64,000 nt of DNA. Source: Gymnothorax reevesii. Taxonomy: Eukaryota; Chordata; Actinopteri; Anguilliformes; Muraenidae. Under the pieces are notes generated by a model that saw only the letters and a program-made list of their open reading frames with translations, was not told the origin of the DNA and ran no database searches. Numbering within the stretch: position 1 is the first letter of the stretch; the number at the start of each line of letters is the position of its first letter. Positions 45,001 through 55,119 of this stretch are shown here, piece by piece. The stretch lies in assembly GCA_029721435.1 (NCBI GenBank), contig CM056583.1, positions 56,232,120 to 56,296,119 on the forward strand, written 5' to 3'. Made by a program: the position numbers and the translations under genes.

Positions 45001-48000
45001 GGTGAGTAATTGATGTAAAAATCATAGTTTTTGGGTGGAGTATCACTTTAATCTAGCTGATGCAATCATGCCCTTCGAGCTATAGCTAATGCCAATTACA
45101 GTGAAATACACCATGTAATTTGAGTATTATTTAATTTAGCCTTTATTAAACCGGGGAATCCCACTGAAATAAACAAAATGCAGATATGGCCAAACATTAT
45201 CCTGTTCAAAACCGAACAACCACTCCAAGAGTAAATGCAAGCAAGCCACAATCTAATTTTTAAGCTCCTGTCAAATAACATTCACGAATGCCGTTGCTGG
45301 CCAGCTAACTCATATTCGATTGCTGGTTCTCGCCAAAAGGTTGCCCAATCAGCCAAGAGCAGAAAACATGAATATTCATATATTCACTTCATTAGTGACG
45401 TAAAGGCTAAACGCTGGCTATGTGACTGAGGCCAGACTGATCAGTCAGTGACCATTGGGAGCGACCAGCACTTGATAAGTATCGATTCCAGGCTACTTTC
45501 CTTCTTATGTCTATACTAAATTTCAGACATTAATCTCTCTAATACTTAGCTGTAATCCTGGAAAATTTGTGGTAACGGAATTACACCAGTAACGGAATTA
45601 CAGAATTATTCTGAAAGCCAGTGAAAAACAGAAGATGGAACCAGGTGGCATGAGGACTTTATGCAGCATAGTGGTTCATTGTTTTGGACATCTATAGTTA
45701 AGTGTCTCTTCCTGTGAGTTGAGGCACACCACCTGGAATTGTTGGTTTATTTTGTTCTATATGATTATTTATATCTCTCTATGCACTCAAAAGTTCTGAA
45801 ATGGCAGAAAAATCCTTCACTTTCAAAGAATAAAAGTGATTTTTTCCACTCTTATGCCCTACCCCCTGAAGAAGTCGGAAGTTTCCGAGACGTAAGTCAC
45901 ATGATCCTATGACGTCATCAAAGGAAAGCATCTCTGACATAGCAATCTCTGCGGTCCATTCACAAGCTTTCTGGTGTGTTTCTTTAGTGCAGGGGTCCTC
46001 CAACCCTGTTCCTGGAGAGCTACCATCCTGAAAGTATCACTCCAACCAAAGCAAACCACTCCTGCTTTCCCAGTTACAGATCTTGACGAGCTGCTAATGA
46101 GCGGAATCAGGTGTGTTGAATTAGGGTTGACGTAGAATCCTACAGGATGGTAGCTCTCCAGGAACAGGATTGGAGACCCCTGGTTTAGTGTATAAGCCTG
46201 CAATCAAGATATCCATCTATCCATCTAATTGTTACACTCGACAAACCGTGTTACGTAGGCCAATATAGCTAGATGGCTGGATGGATGCCCACCTCCAACA
46301 GCACAGCTGGCGATCAGGCATCATAAAGTTAACCATCTATGGCATTAAACTTCAAGATTATTCACCAGAATATTTGCCAGAATTGGTGGCGTTAAACCGC
46401 TTTCACACCAGACACGAAACAAATTTTTTGAATGTCAGATTACATTCAAAGTCAGTGCAAAGACGAGAGTACACGCGAAACACTCTGTTCATAAAGCTTG
46501 CAAAATGCCTAAACCAAGACCGGGCTCTTGAATAGAAGGAAATACACACAACTGTCACCAACGTTAGCTAGCTAAATGGCTAAAGTGGTTAGTTAAACTG
46601 GCAAGTAGATCGTTAGTGTGTAACTTGGCTGTTCTCTCAACACTGCATTGCACGCTTGCCGTATAATTTCAAAATCTAAATTCATGAAAATCTAACGTTA
46701 TGTCGAACTTAAGTCAGCTGGCTAACTACTGCAGGAAATTAACGTCAGCTAGCCATCTAGCTTGCTTGCGCGTCTAAAGCTGCTTTCACACCGGACACGA
46801 AACAAATACGACAGATTACATTCAAAATCCATGCAAAGACGCGAATACAAATGTCTTTGCATTGACTTTGAATGTAATCTGTCGTGCGAAAAATTAGTTT
46901 CGCGTCCGGTGTGAAAGCGGCTTAAAGCCACCCATTTTGGCAAATGTTCAGGCGAATAATCCTGAAGTTTTTTTCTGTAGTATTATTTCATTAGCTATGG
47001 AAGCCCTACAATATTTCAATAGTAACACTAAAATCTATATCGTGCGATCCAAAAAAAAAAAAAAAAAAAAAGACATACAATTACTACAGTAATACTATAG
47101 TTTTTTGGTGGTAAATTTTATGGTATTCCAACAGTGGTTTTTTGTAAGGGTCTGTCAGCTGGCTATGGTGAGTTATGCGTAGTGCATGTACATTTTGTTG
47201 TCGAGATTAGAGATCTAACCAGCTGGCTGCCTTGCGTGACATCAGTTGCCATATAAGGCCAGTTCCGGACATTTCGAAGGGGGCATTCCCGATCCGTTTA
47301 ATTAATCTGAAATTGTTCAAAAACTACAAAGTTTCACTGAAAAGCGGTTGCATCTTCATTTTCATCGCAAAAAAATACAATGGGAAGTCCTCAATTTCGG
47401 CCTATTTAATGCCAGGGAATCTTTAAGTTTCCATAACTATTCATTCAAGGATTAGCTGGAATTTATAGTATTGTTTGGTTAAGTAGTAGCATCTGCAGAG
47501 GGTATGAATGAATGTTTGCTGTAGTATGGAGTCTTCTACACCATCACTTTTCCCAACATCCTGTTCCTCCCAGAGCTGTGTTTTAATAATACAGCATCTC
47601 TTCGTATAATATGTATAATGTGTGAATGTTATAAGGGGTTTCAGATTGGGAGAGCATGGCTTGTGGCCCTTTCGGTCAGTTACTCAGTGAAGCTTGTTGA
47701 GTCTAGGTGTGATAAAATGTTGATAGTCTTTGCTCAGAATACACGTCATGGTATTATTCCCGCCGGATGCCAAAAGCAATCCGGCGGGTACTTACACCAT
47801 GGGTCAAGAAAAAAAGGAGAAACTCAAATGCCAAGACTGGAGTAAAGAAACTGAATTTAAATACTCTGCTAACACCTCCACCCTAATGGGTTCCACCCGT
47901 GGCCCATTAAGGTGGAGGTGAAAGAATTAAAAAGGGGAGGGGCTGTAAGGACCAAACCTTTACAACACATCCCATGTCCGACATTCGTTCATGCTTCATA

Positions 48001-50874
48001 TTGAAAGCCAGCAATCCTCCAACCTGCAGGTAAGTTTCTTGCTTTTTTATTTCTGAATAAAACTGATATTTTAAGTTTTGTTATTAGTTTAGCAAATTAA
48101 AAAAAGGTCATTGAGCGGTATCCCATTCTGCATTTTGTGCAATTTAAGAAACATTATATATATATATACTGTTCTTGTAAAAAAAATTAGTTATTCTCAT
48201 CAATATCATGTATTGCCTTCCTTTTGACCAGACTTGTTGATCAAAACTTTGGTTCAACAGGAGGTCAGCAACACAAACATCATTTATGATACGAATTTTC
48301 AATTGCTTTGTTGTTTTGAGTATAATAAATTTAGTAGATTCTCAGAAAACGTAATTCCGTTACCATTTTGAGATTCCGTTACCGGTGTCTCTTTCTCATA
48401 AATGGCATCCTACAAAATATCTGTGAATATACCAGTCAATATAAACTTACCATGGCCTGCTCAACATCCTAGGCCACCAACTTAAGCTTAAACCTACTGC
48501 CCATCCTTGCCAGATTTCAGAGAAATGCCTGTCAAAGTTAAGGCAAAAACAATGGCATTTTTTCTGCCGTAATTCCGTAATCAACACTTTCACCTTCGTA
48601 TAGCCTTCTACAAAATAGATTACCCCAAACTTTGTGTTATACAGCTCAGTAGGCATGCCAGCGTAACTGATAAAAGCACAGGCAAGTAGCTACTGCATTA
48701 GAGTAATAGATGGCAGGGAAAAATAACGTGAAAATTACTCTTGATCGTAATTCCGTAACCGTGGAATTGCCCATGAATTTGAATTTCGAATTACTCTATA
48801 ACTAAAAATAACGTTTCTAAGTTTTTGATATGTTGTAGATGCCTCATCGGGGTACAATTCGGTGTTTAAAAAAAATTCAAGGTCACATGACCCTCAAGGT
48901 CAATTTTGAGGTCAAAATGTGTGTCAATAATTCATCACACCCAGAGATACCAGAATTAGTTTAAAATGGCAGATTTGGATTGCTTGTGCGATTCCCCTTC
49001 CAACAATACCTTGTCTAACAAAATTGGTCAAGTAGTTTTGAAGATATGGCCATTTGAATTTTGGCGGCCACGGCCATTTTTCGCGAAAATATCGAGAAAA
49101 AAACAAAAAACAAAAAGGCCGTAACTTTGCACTGGATGGTCCGATTGAGCTGAAATTTGAGATTTGGGGGTTTTGGGTCACGACCAATTCACACACAAAT
49201 TTTGAGCAAAACTGGAGATGGTGAGGTTTAGCTCATTGGGTGATTTGCCATAGAATGACCCTAAAGCAAAACAAAAGCTTACAGCCGATAAGCTTATAAC
49301 ATATAGATCCCCAGGAATAGAAATCACATCGTAGAAACTGCATCAATACATTTGCTATCAGGCATTGCCAAAGAATCCTGAATGGTGGACCTGTCAGTCT
49401 CCTCCATGAGACAAGAATGAATTATTTGCAGTTTGTCAGATCTGGACTTCCTAGGGAACAAAGCTTCATGCGTTTTGATCGGACTTCAATTATTTCATAT
49501 GCCAAAGATGTGAGAAGGTCATTCCATCACACATTACCTTCTCAGAGTGCTTCTTCTGCTGTACATTCCGGGCCAACTCTTGTTTTTGTTTGAGCTCCTC
49601 ATCAGGCACTAAAGAGCAACAGACATTTAGCAGATAGTTTATGACAAGTGAAGTGCGCATCAGAGAACTCATCATTTCTGGTTCTTTACACTATGGGTTT
49701 AAATGGATTGTGAGAGCTCAAAAAGCAGGCAAAAGCATTATGAAATACCAAAAATTCAACACGGACACTGAAATTTAGTATTGGGTTTAAAAAAAGTGGC
49801 ATACAGTACTCAATAGAATTTGACTGAACACAAAACATTCATTTTACTGTTTTTTTTTTTCTTCTTCCAACTATAGTATTCATGCAGGACTCAACCAACC
49901 TTCCCTGAAATGACTGGGAGCTGGGGGAGAAGAGGGTCTCAGCCACGGACACAAGAGAGACACAAGCCAGCCAGATAAACCCAACAGGAACAAACCTCGA
50001 CCAGCGAGCAGCAATGCACCCCTGACCCCTGAGAAAAAACACTCTAGTTATTTTACATTCCTAGTGTGATCACGGTCACAAAAAACTGCGATACAGCCAA
50101 CACAAAAAACTTCAAACTTTACAACTAAAGGGCCAACATCATGTCAGTACAGGCATTGTGTCAATGCCTAACGTTACTTGATCCTACGTACACGATAGAA
50201 ATCCCACGTTCGCCCAGCATTGCTTCGTCGAAAGCTTACTGTGCTGAAATCTAGTTCACCAGATCGGTAACCCAATTCAATAATAACGTTTACTAGCAAA
50301 GCGTATCCTGCAAGCGTTCAAGTGAGCTTCATCTAAAATCACTTTCACAGCTAATTCGTGCAGAACCTCCACGGACATTAAGTTAATAGCCAGCGAGCTC
50401 TATGTGAGTTCACAATAACCAAATCTGCCAAAAACGCAGGTAATGAGGACTAATCAGCTGAAGTTACTTTAAGTTAGTGAGCTGACGTTCGAATTTGTTA
50501 CTGCTAGCATTGCGAGACATATGCAATGTGAACATTCAAATATATCAGTATTGCTAAACGTTCCTCGTTATGGAAGCATTCAAAGGCCAGCATAACCGCT
50601 AACGATAACGTTAATTGCACAAAATCAAACAGGAGAACATTTTCCAGAAGCATAGTTACAAACTAGCTAGCTAGCTAGCTGCGTTAGCAACTTAAATCGT
50701 TCGACCACACACAGTCAATGGCTCAACCAATCTAAGTTAGAAACGAGGCTTTTGGGAAACGCACGCCGGGGCGATTTAATGATAGTTACCCATGCTGGAA
50801 TTTTTCACAGAAGCTAAACAAAAAAGGGATAGGGAAACAATCCCGAAAAGCACAATCGTCTTGGGAGCCGTCAT
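35903..50874 (-). CDS. ubxn8: ubxn8, UBX domain protein 8 (complete, 8 coding exons)
   Basis: UBXN8 is an ER-membrane UBX protein that recruits the p97/VCP ATPase, linked to ER-associated degradation. The exons 50874-50790, 50028-49900, 49608-49538, 40914-40792, 40514-40380, 39593-39552, 38428-38354 and 36073-35903 sum to 831 bp, 276 residues plus stop, close to human (about 270). All junction phases agree. Features: hydrophobic segment at 6-21 (TIVLFGIVSLSLF); a second membrane segment at about 33-57 (ALLLAGRGLFLLGLSGWLV); a charged coiled-coil-like stretch 71-125; the family signature EERFYRMTGESWKL near 116-130; a low-complexity linker; and a UBX domain at about 197-273 (RCPSGRTVQRKFLKS, LLDWMLKIGYHPAIY). 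The p97-contact loop reads SYPR where human has SFPR. Exon count and tail-to-tail position with ppp2cb match human. The 8.6-kb intron 3 is filled with transposons. Confidence 0.94.
36074..38353 (-). other. ubxn8 intron 7
   Basis: 2.3 kb with a nonautonomous Tc1-type element at 37318-37863. Otherwise no exon or clear repeat was seen; open frames near 36190-36930 show no family match. Confidence 0.75.
37318..37863. mobile_element. Internally deleted Tc1/mariner-type element
   Basis: Inverted ends CACTGCCCGGCCAAAAAAAA and its complement, flanked by TA on both sides (37316-37317 and 37864-37865). At 546 bp it is too short for a transposase; the open frames are not recognisable. It lies inside ubxn8 intron 7. 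Confidence 0.88.
38354..38428 (-). CDS. ubxn8: ubxn8 coding exon 7 (UBX start)
   Basis: Twenty-five codons: VVRIAMRCPSG and QRKFLKS of the UBX domain. Acceptor CCCCTTCTCAG, donor TCGCTG|GTATGT. Confidence 0.93.
38429..39551 (-). other. ubxn8 intron 6
   Basis: 1.1 kb with a short poly-A run near 38752. No other feature was recognised. Confidence 0.75.
39552..39593 (-). CDS. ubxn8: ubxn8 coding exon 6
   Basis: A 42-bp microexon-like exon (VVVLPEEPTDDAEG), matching human LPEEPSQTAEE. Acceptor AATGGACAG, donor GAAGGG|GTGAGT. Confidence 0.82.
39594..40379 (-). other. ubxn8 intron 5 with a short common fish repeat
   Basis: Near 39995-40090 the sequence follows the widespread fish repeat with CCATCCATTTATTGTCTG and CAGGGTCATGAGGGGGCTGG. 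The rest is plain. Confidence 0.6.
40380..40514 (-). CDS. ubxn8: ubxn8 coding exon 5
   Basis: Forty-five codons of polar linker (SQEEEGDTPN, RAPPQPDRP). Acceptor ACAACACAG, donor AAGAGG|GTGAGT. Confidence 0.82.
40792..40914 (-). CDS. ubxn8: ubxn8 coding exon 4
   Basis: Forty-one codons with EERFYRMTGESWKL, the most diagnostic non-UBX motif of the family. Donor TTGGGG|GTGAGG. Confidence 0.93.
40915..42817 (-). other. ubxn8 intron 3, part nearest exon 4
   Basis: AT-rich, no exon or clear transposon recognised. Confidence 0.65.
44426..45496. mobile_element. hAT-like nonautonomous element
   Basis: Inverted ends of about 70 bp start GTAGCCTGGA and share CGAT..TATCAAG, TGGTC.CTCCCAA.GGTCACT and GGCCTCAGTC. 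Flanks CTTCCTTC and TTTCCTTC are a 7/8 target duplication. The 1.07-kb interior has a promoter-like, CpG-bearing stretch and no recognised transposase. Confidence 0.8.
45571..45601. repeat. Paired GGTAACGGAATTAC words
   Basis: Two copies, 45571-45584 and 45588-45601, in direct orientation. Their complement recurs four times at 48351-48760 inside the same composite. They could be protein-binding repeats of a transposon. Confidence 0.6.
45990..46182. mobile_element. hAT-type MITE, same family ends as 22940-24411
   Basis: Inverted ends CAGGGGTCCTCCAACCCTG and its near complement, with TTCCTGGAGAGCTACCATCC inside both. Flanks CTTTAGTG and GTTTAGTG are a 7/8 duplication. Length 193 bp. Confidence 0.88.
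46778..46922. mobile_element. Palindromic MITE
   Basis: Ends AGCTGCTTTCACACCGG and CCGGTGTGAAAGCGGCT. The arms continue inwards over about 65 bp (ACAGATTACATTCAAA against TTTGAATGTAATCTGT). A diverged relative lies at about 46397-46480. Confidence 0.82.
47759..47788. repeat. Strong GC hairpin
   Basis: Perfect 10-bp arms CCCGCCGGAT and ATCCGGCGGG around a 10-base loop. A second imperfect hairpin (CCACCCTAATGGG with CCCATTAAGGTGG) follows at about 47878-47920. Confidence 0.75.
48351..48760. repeat. Cluster of GTAATTCCGTTACC-like words
   Basis: Copies at 48351-48364, 48372-48383, 48569-48582 and 48747-48760, ending 52 bases before the right inverted arm. Word and position suggest subterminal binding sites. 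Confidence 0.55.
49263..49537 (-). other. ubxn8 intron 3, part nearest exon 3
   Basis: No feature recognised apart from the exon 3 donor at its right end. Confidence 0.6.
49538..49608 (-). CDS. ubxn8: ubxn8 coding exon 3
   Basis: A 71-bp exon encoding VPDEELKQKQELARNVQQKK-type charged sequence. Acceptor CTCTTTAG, donor GAGAAG|GTAATG. Confidence 0.87.
49900..50028 (-). CDS. ubxn8: ubxn8 coding exon 2
   Basis: A 129-bp exon with the second membrane segment, aligning with human LLLCGRILLLLALL. Acceptor TTTTTTCTCAG, donor GAAG|GTTGGT. The competing frame with a long open stretch does not join its neighbours. Confidence 0.82.
50029..50789 (-). other. ubxn8 intron 1
   Basis: 761 bp with a (TAGC)n stretch near 50663-50680. 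No other feature was seen. Confidence 0.75.
50790..50874 (-). CDS. ubxn8: ubxn8 coding exon 1
   Basis: Residues 1-28 plus one base; signal-anchor-like hydrophobic stretch. Donor ATGG|GTAACT, phase 1. Confidence 0.85.
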
Positions 50875-51091
50875 TTCTGTAAGCGTAGCTATATAAAACT
50901 TTACTGTCCGGCAAGATCATTCATCTTCACATCGAGCAGATAACGAATCCCCGGTTCTCTTTGGAAATACATCCTACAGAAAACAAGACATTGGCGTCTG
51001 CGATCTTCCTGTTTGTGTAGGATGCGACACGCCCACTTATTTTGCATACAAGTATCGACGTGGCGAGATCGACATCGCGCTGTTATGGCAA

Positions 51092-51881
51092 CCGTTTTAA
51101 CATTGAATCGCTAGACTGGATATGTATTACTTATATCTGTAATTCAATTCTTCCCAGTCAAGAAGAACATTTCAGATGTCCATAATGACATTCTTCCTAT
51201 CCACAATTGTCATTTCAGATATCCACTATTTTTCCTAGGACAAATGACGTCACGTTTGCCATTCATGTGTATTGGGCTTTCAATTTCAGGTATCCACAAT
51301 TACATTCTGGATATCTAGAATGAACATTCTGGATATTTGCAATAGAATTCGTCCTAGGAAAAACTCCCATTTCAGATATCTTCAATCAAATTGTTATTAG
51401 TCATAATTTTCATTTCAGATATCTAAAATAAAAAACTATTCCAGACATCCAGAATGTAATTTTGAATATTCAAAATACATTGTGACTAGTAAAAATGTTA
51501 TTATGGATATCGACAATTCATATTACGACTAGTTTTTCATTTTGGATATCTGAAATGAAAATTATGACTAGTAACAATTGGATTGAAGATATATGAAATG
51601 GGAGTTTTTCCTAGTAAGAATTCAATTGTAGATATCCAAAATGTTCATTCTCGATATTCAGAATGTAATTGTGGATATCTGAATTTGAAAGCCCAATATA
51701 CATGAATGGCAAAAGTGACGTAATTTGTCCTAGGAAGAATGTCATTGTGGATATCTGAAATGACAATTGTGGATAGGAAGAATGTCATTGTGGATATCTG
51801 AAATGTTCTATTTGACCAGGAAGAATTGAATTACAGATATCTGCATTACATATCCAGTCTTGCTATTAAATGTTAAAACGG
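51092..51881. mobile_element. Foldback (palindromic) element upstream of ubxn8
   Basis: Arms of about 390 bp mirror each other around 51482. Ends read CCGTTTTAACATT and AATGTTAAAACGG. Inside, CTAGACTGGATATGTATTAC, TTCTTCC, TTTGCCATTCATGT and GGGCTTTCAA recur in inverted order at matching distances. The motif CATTTCAGATATC or its complement is reused many times. It is noncoding and 218 bp upstream of the ubxn8 start codon. A third partial copy follows to about 52104 (AAATGTTAAAAGGGC). Confidence 0.85.
51245..51252. promoter_or_regulatory. Perfect CRE palindrome inside the foldback
   Basis: TGACGTCA, 371 bases upstream of the ubxn8 start codon. The mirror position in the other arm has lost one base (TGACGTAA). 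Activity is inferred only. Confidence 0.4.
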
Positions 51882-53850
51882 CCACTTACAGTGTTTAGAT
51901 ATCTTAAATTTAGTTTTAACCAGTACAAAGTCGCAGATATCTTAAAATAACATTTCTACAAATAAGATTGTTATTGCAGATATCTTTAATTAGCACTCTG
52001 ACTAGCCAAAATCACATTTTGACAAGGAGAAATGCTATTATGGATATCTAAAATGTAATTACAGATAGGAGTGTGGTTCGATTAAATGTTAAAAGGGCTT
52101 ACCATATGCTGTTGGATACAGTTGGCGACTTAAACAACACGCAGGTTATTTTTTGTCATATAAAGGCCAACATTTATGGACACAATAACAGAACATTAGG
52201 GGCATATACTACGAAACTGGCTTTGTGATTAAGCCTGACTTCAGCACTTAGTAAAACCAGGAAACTCATCAAATCTGGAACATGGACTAATGTAAAAAGT
52301 GCTTTTCCAGGTTTTACTTAAAGTAAGGCTTAATCACCAAGCCAGCTTCATAGTATACCCCCCAGGAAACCAACGTTTCCCACAAATTTCTGTATCACTA
52401 GGCTGCGAGAATGTTAATCAACAATAATTGCATTAGTTCTTTGAAGTGCCTATGCATATTTTTTCAATTGATTCAATTAGAAAATGTTTTTAAATTATTG
52501 TTAACTGTGTAAAACCAATAAAAGATAGTTAATCAGTTCTGTTCGATAAATCAAATTCCTTCCTGTGCTTTCCATGCCAACTGAAGATATTTAGCAGGAC
52601 CTACAAAGTGCTTTAGTAAATTTGCAGAATAATCAGCAGTGTGTCTTGAGAAAAAGGACTGCCAAGATCAGTGGCACCCATCCCTGGCATTGAAGGGTCC
52701 AGGGTGTGTTGGTCTTTGCTCTCACTGCCCACTTAAGACCCAAGAAACCTGGCGAAGTGAGTTCATGGTGCAAATAGTCATTAATTGCATGTGACTCTAG
52801 TCCTATGAGTAAATGAGCAGCCCTCTAATGGGCTTCATTATTCGTTTAACTCTTCCGAGGCTCTGCCTCAGTGCCTGAGAAAGAAAGTTGCACTCACTGC
52901 CCTGTAGGAAGGGTAGCAGCGCCCTCCTCCTAAGAAGCTCCAGTGGTGTTGCTGCTCAATGCTCATCTCTCCTTTGAAACTCAGTAACACCTACCTGAGT
53001 CCAGCTAGGCCTGTTGTTAGAGGGCTGCACATATACTCATAGAACTAGAGGGGTCCTTCCATGGCTTAAAAGGGGAAGCTACAATCTCCTCACCTGGTAT
53101 GGGGCTAGCATGGAGTGAGTGACCGGCGTCAGTAAATTGCAGCCGCAGCTCGCAGTCCTTCTAACAGAGCGTGGGGCAAGCTGTGCGTGAATCTGCCTTA
53201 ACCTGGTGCTAGCTGCCAAAGCAGAGGAAGTACACTTCATGCTGGTTGGACAGCATCACAAGCGAAACTCAAACGGCACATGACTTGATGAACATATTCC
53301 AGAAGTCGCAACTCTAGATGATGCAACAGGATTTTGCACACAAAATTTTCCTTCAAAGGCTAAGTGACACAGAATTAATTGCTATGATTGAGTACATTCA
53401 GAAAAACGTCAAAAACCAAAACACCTAATTACCTCTGGCCTAGATACAACCAACAACGTCATCAAGCACAATAATATCGGGCAATATAAATGGAAATTAG
53501 CATGCTTGCTCATTCCATAGGCAACTCTTAATTCATTGAACCTTAGCAAATTACTTGCCTACTACCTCAAGGCAACTGATAAAATTTCAATGTGTAATTT
53601 CATACCCAAAAACCATTTAAAACAACATATTGATTCAATGCCACAAACAATGCCATCACAATAAGGTATCAAAAGTGTCAGGTTTTACACTGAAATATGT
53701 GGAACAACACTTTTTTTAAGACTTCACATAATTAAAATGTGTTTTCAGTGGATAAATACACTTCAGTCGGGATCAACATTTAGGGGATGGGCAGTGCTGC
53801 AGCCGGAACCACCGCCACACCACCACTACCACTAAATGAGAATTTTTTTG
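51882..53850. other. Spacer between the foldback and the Tc1 fragment
   Basis: Contains the partial foldback copy to 52104 and a MITE at 52199-52363. About 52660-53240 is a GC-richer tract without recognised coding sequence. Confidence 0.55.
52199..52363. mobile_element. Inverted-repeat MITE
   Basis: Ends GGGGCATATACTACGAA and the complement of GGGGGGTATACTATGAA, followed by CTGGCTTTGTGATTAAG against its counterpart. Length 165 bp. It resembles Harbinger-type fish MITEs. Confidence 0.75.
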
Positions 53851-53852
53851 GG

Positions 53853-53950
53853 GGGGAATCATGGGCACCGTGTCCTCTAGGCTAAAGAGGAGAGGGACCA
53901 TCCGCCTTGTTATCAGCGTACAATTCACAAAACAGCAGCTGGGTTTAGAT
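53853..53950 (-). mobile_element. Fragment of the same Tc1 family as 1248-5428
   Basis: About 98 bp matching the middle of that transposon family (ATCATGGGCACCGTGTCCTC, GGACCATCCGCCTTGTTATC). The family block ATCATGGACGTCGTGTCCT is also seen reversed at about 1940-1970. No ends are present. Confidence 0.7.
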
Positions 53951-55016
53951 GAAGCATAATATTCCAATTAGAATCGGTTTAGAATATATTGGATTCATAG
54001 CAATAAACATGACTGATTAATGCCATTTTGCTTTTTTTAGGATTCATGTTCAGTTCCATAGATTTTATGTCAGTTTTTACTTTTGTTTTTACTACATTTG
54101 ATATGTAATAAGTAGTTAGTAGCTTGAGTTTATATGCTGGGGTTTGTTAGCTAGACAGATCTTCAAAGGCAGAATTATATCCTCATAAACACACAAAAAC
54201 ACTTATGTCTTGAGTAATTCTGCCAAGTGTCTGATTGTTTTTCCCAACAAAATCTGACTTTTTTTACCTCAATTTTATTTCCACACTAATACAAAGCTTT
54301 TGACCCACAAAGCTGCAAGCAGTCAATTAATCTATTTGCCCATGTAGCACATCTTGTCTGTTGTACAAATGATTGCATGTTCAAGCCCTGAGTAGTGTTG
54401 TAAAGACGCATTTGTAAATCTTCTGACTGACACGGTATTCATTATGATAAAATCAATGGATGAATGCGTCGGCGCAGAAGTACAAATACATTTAGAACAA
54501 AATTTTCTTCATAAACTTTTCCAATTTCAGTGTTACATATCTCCTTCTCCTTCTTGTAATCATCCAATTTTTCCTCTTCATCTTCTACTTCTTCCACAAC
54601 TTCTTTAATTCTGCCCAGTCCTGGCCCATTTTTGACCAGTAGCTGTAAATACTTAGCTTGACGTCACAATGTGATGCATCTGTCATTTCTTCATTGTAAT
54701 ATCCAGAATCATTAGCTATTGCTTTATTTCAAATATATATTTTTAAAAGTATATAATCAGCATTTCAAATAGTAGAGGAGCTCTGTCCACACAATTAACA
54801 TTTGTAAGTTTTGCACAAATGTTAAGTGGAACAAAAATACAAATTCCACTGAAATTTAATAATAGATCAAACAAAAATAATTATGTTTTCTAAGATAAGC
54901 ACTAGCACAAACATTGTAAACATGATATTCCATCCTTTCTAAATCAGTCAATGAAGTATGAAATTATTATATTACAATGGCAAAACTGATAACTCTTCAC
55001 AGGAACCACCATAGTG
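53951..55016 (-). other. Downstream of the SAM synthase gene, including its 3' UTR
   Basis: AT-rich. On the minus strand about 54650-54450 an acidic lysine-rich stretch is open (VVEEVEDEEEKLDDYKKEKE) after an acceptor-like TTTACAG. It is unrecognised and could be a chance purine-rich frame. Confidence 0.45.
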
Positions 55017-55119
55017 TCAGAAGTTCAGTGGCTTTGGCTTCTCCCAAGGAAATTGGTCTCTTCCGAAGTGTCCATAACAGGCTGTTTTCTGGAAGATTGG
55101 CTTTTTCAAGCCGAGTTCC
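55017..55119 (-). CDS. SAM synthase last exon
   Basis: One base plus 33 codons and TGA. Acceptor GTCTTTCTCAG. Conserved TACYGHFGR and FPWE. Confidence 0.94.

Larger units (their letters stand above)
42818..49262. mobile_element. Large composite with inverted arms of about 460 bp
   Basis: The left arm (42818-43287) and right arm (48812-49262) are diverged inverted copies. Shared words in order are GGGTCATTC, AAATCACCC, TGCAAAGTTACGGCC, AACTACTTGACC, AAGGGGAATC, TGGTAACTCTGG against its counterpart, AATTGACCTTGAGGGTC and ATCAAAAACTT. The ends are exactly inverted at GGGTCATTC. The 5.5-kb core has a hAT-type element, MITEs, and six copies of a GTAATTCCGTTACC-like word. No transposase was recognised. 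It may be one large DNA transposon or two inverted copies of a smaller repeat. A related GGAATGACCC end occurs at about 24770. Confidence 0.7.

Noticed and set aside
49839..50042. 67-codon frame over ubxn8 exon 2 as the coding frame
   Set aside because: It does not join the phases of exons 1 and 3; the other frame does and aligns with the human membrane segment.
54360..54420. tRNA-like TTCAAGCCC word
   Set aside because: No acceptor stem or other arms can be drawn.
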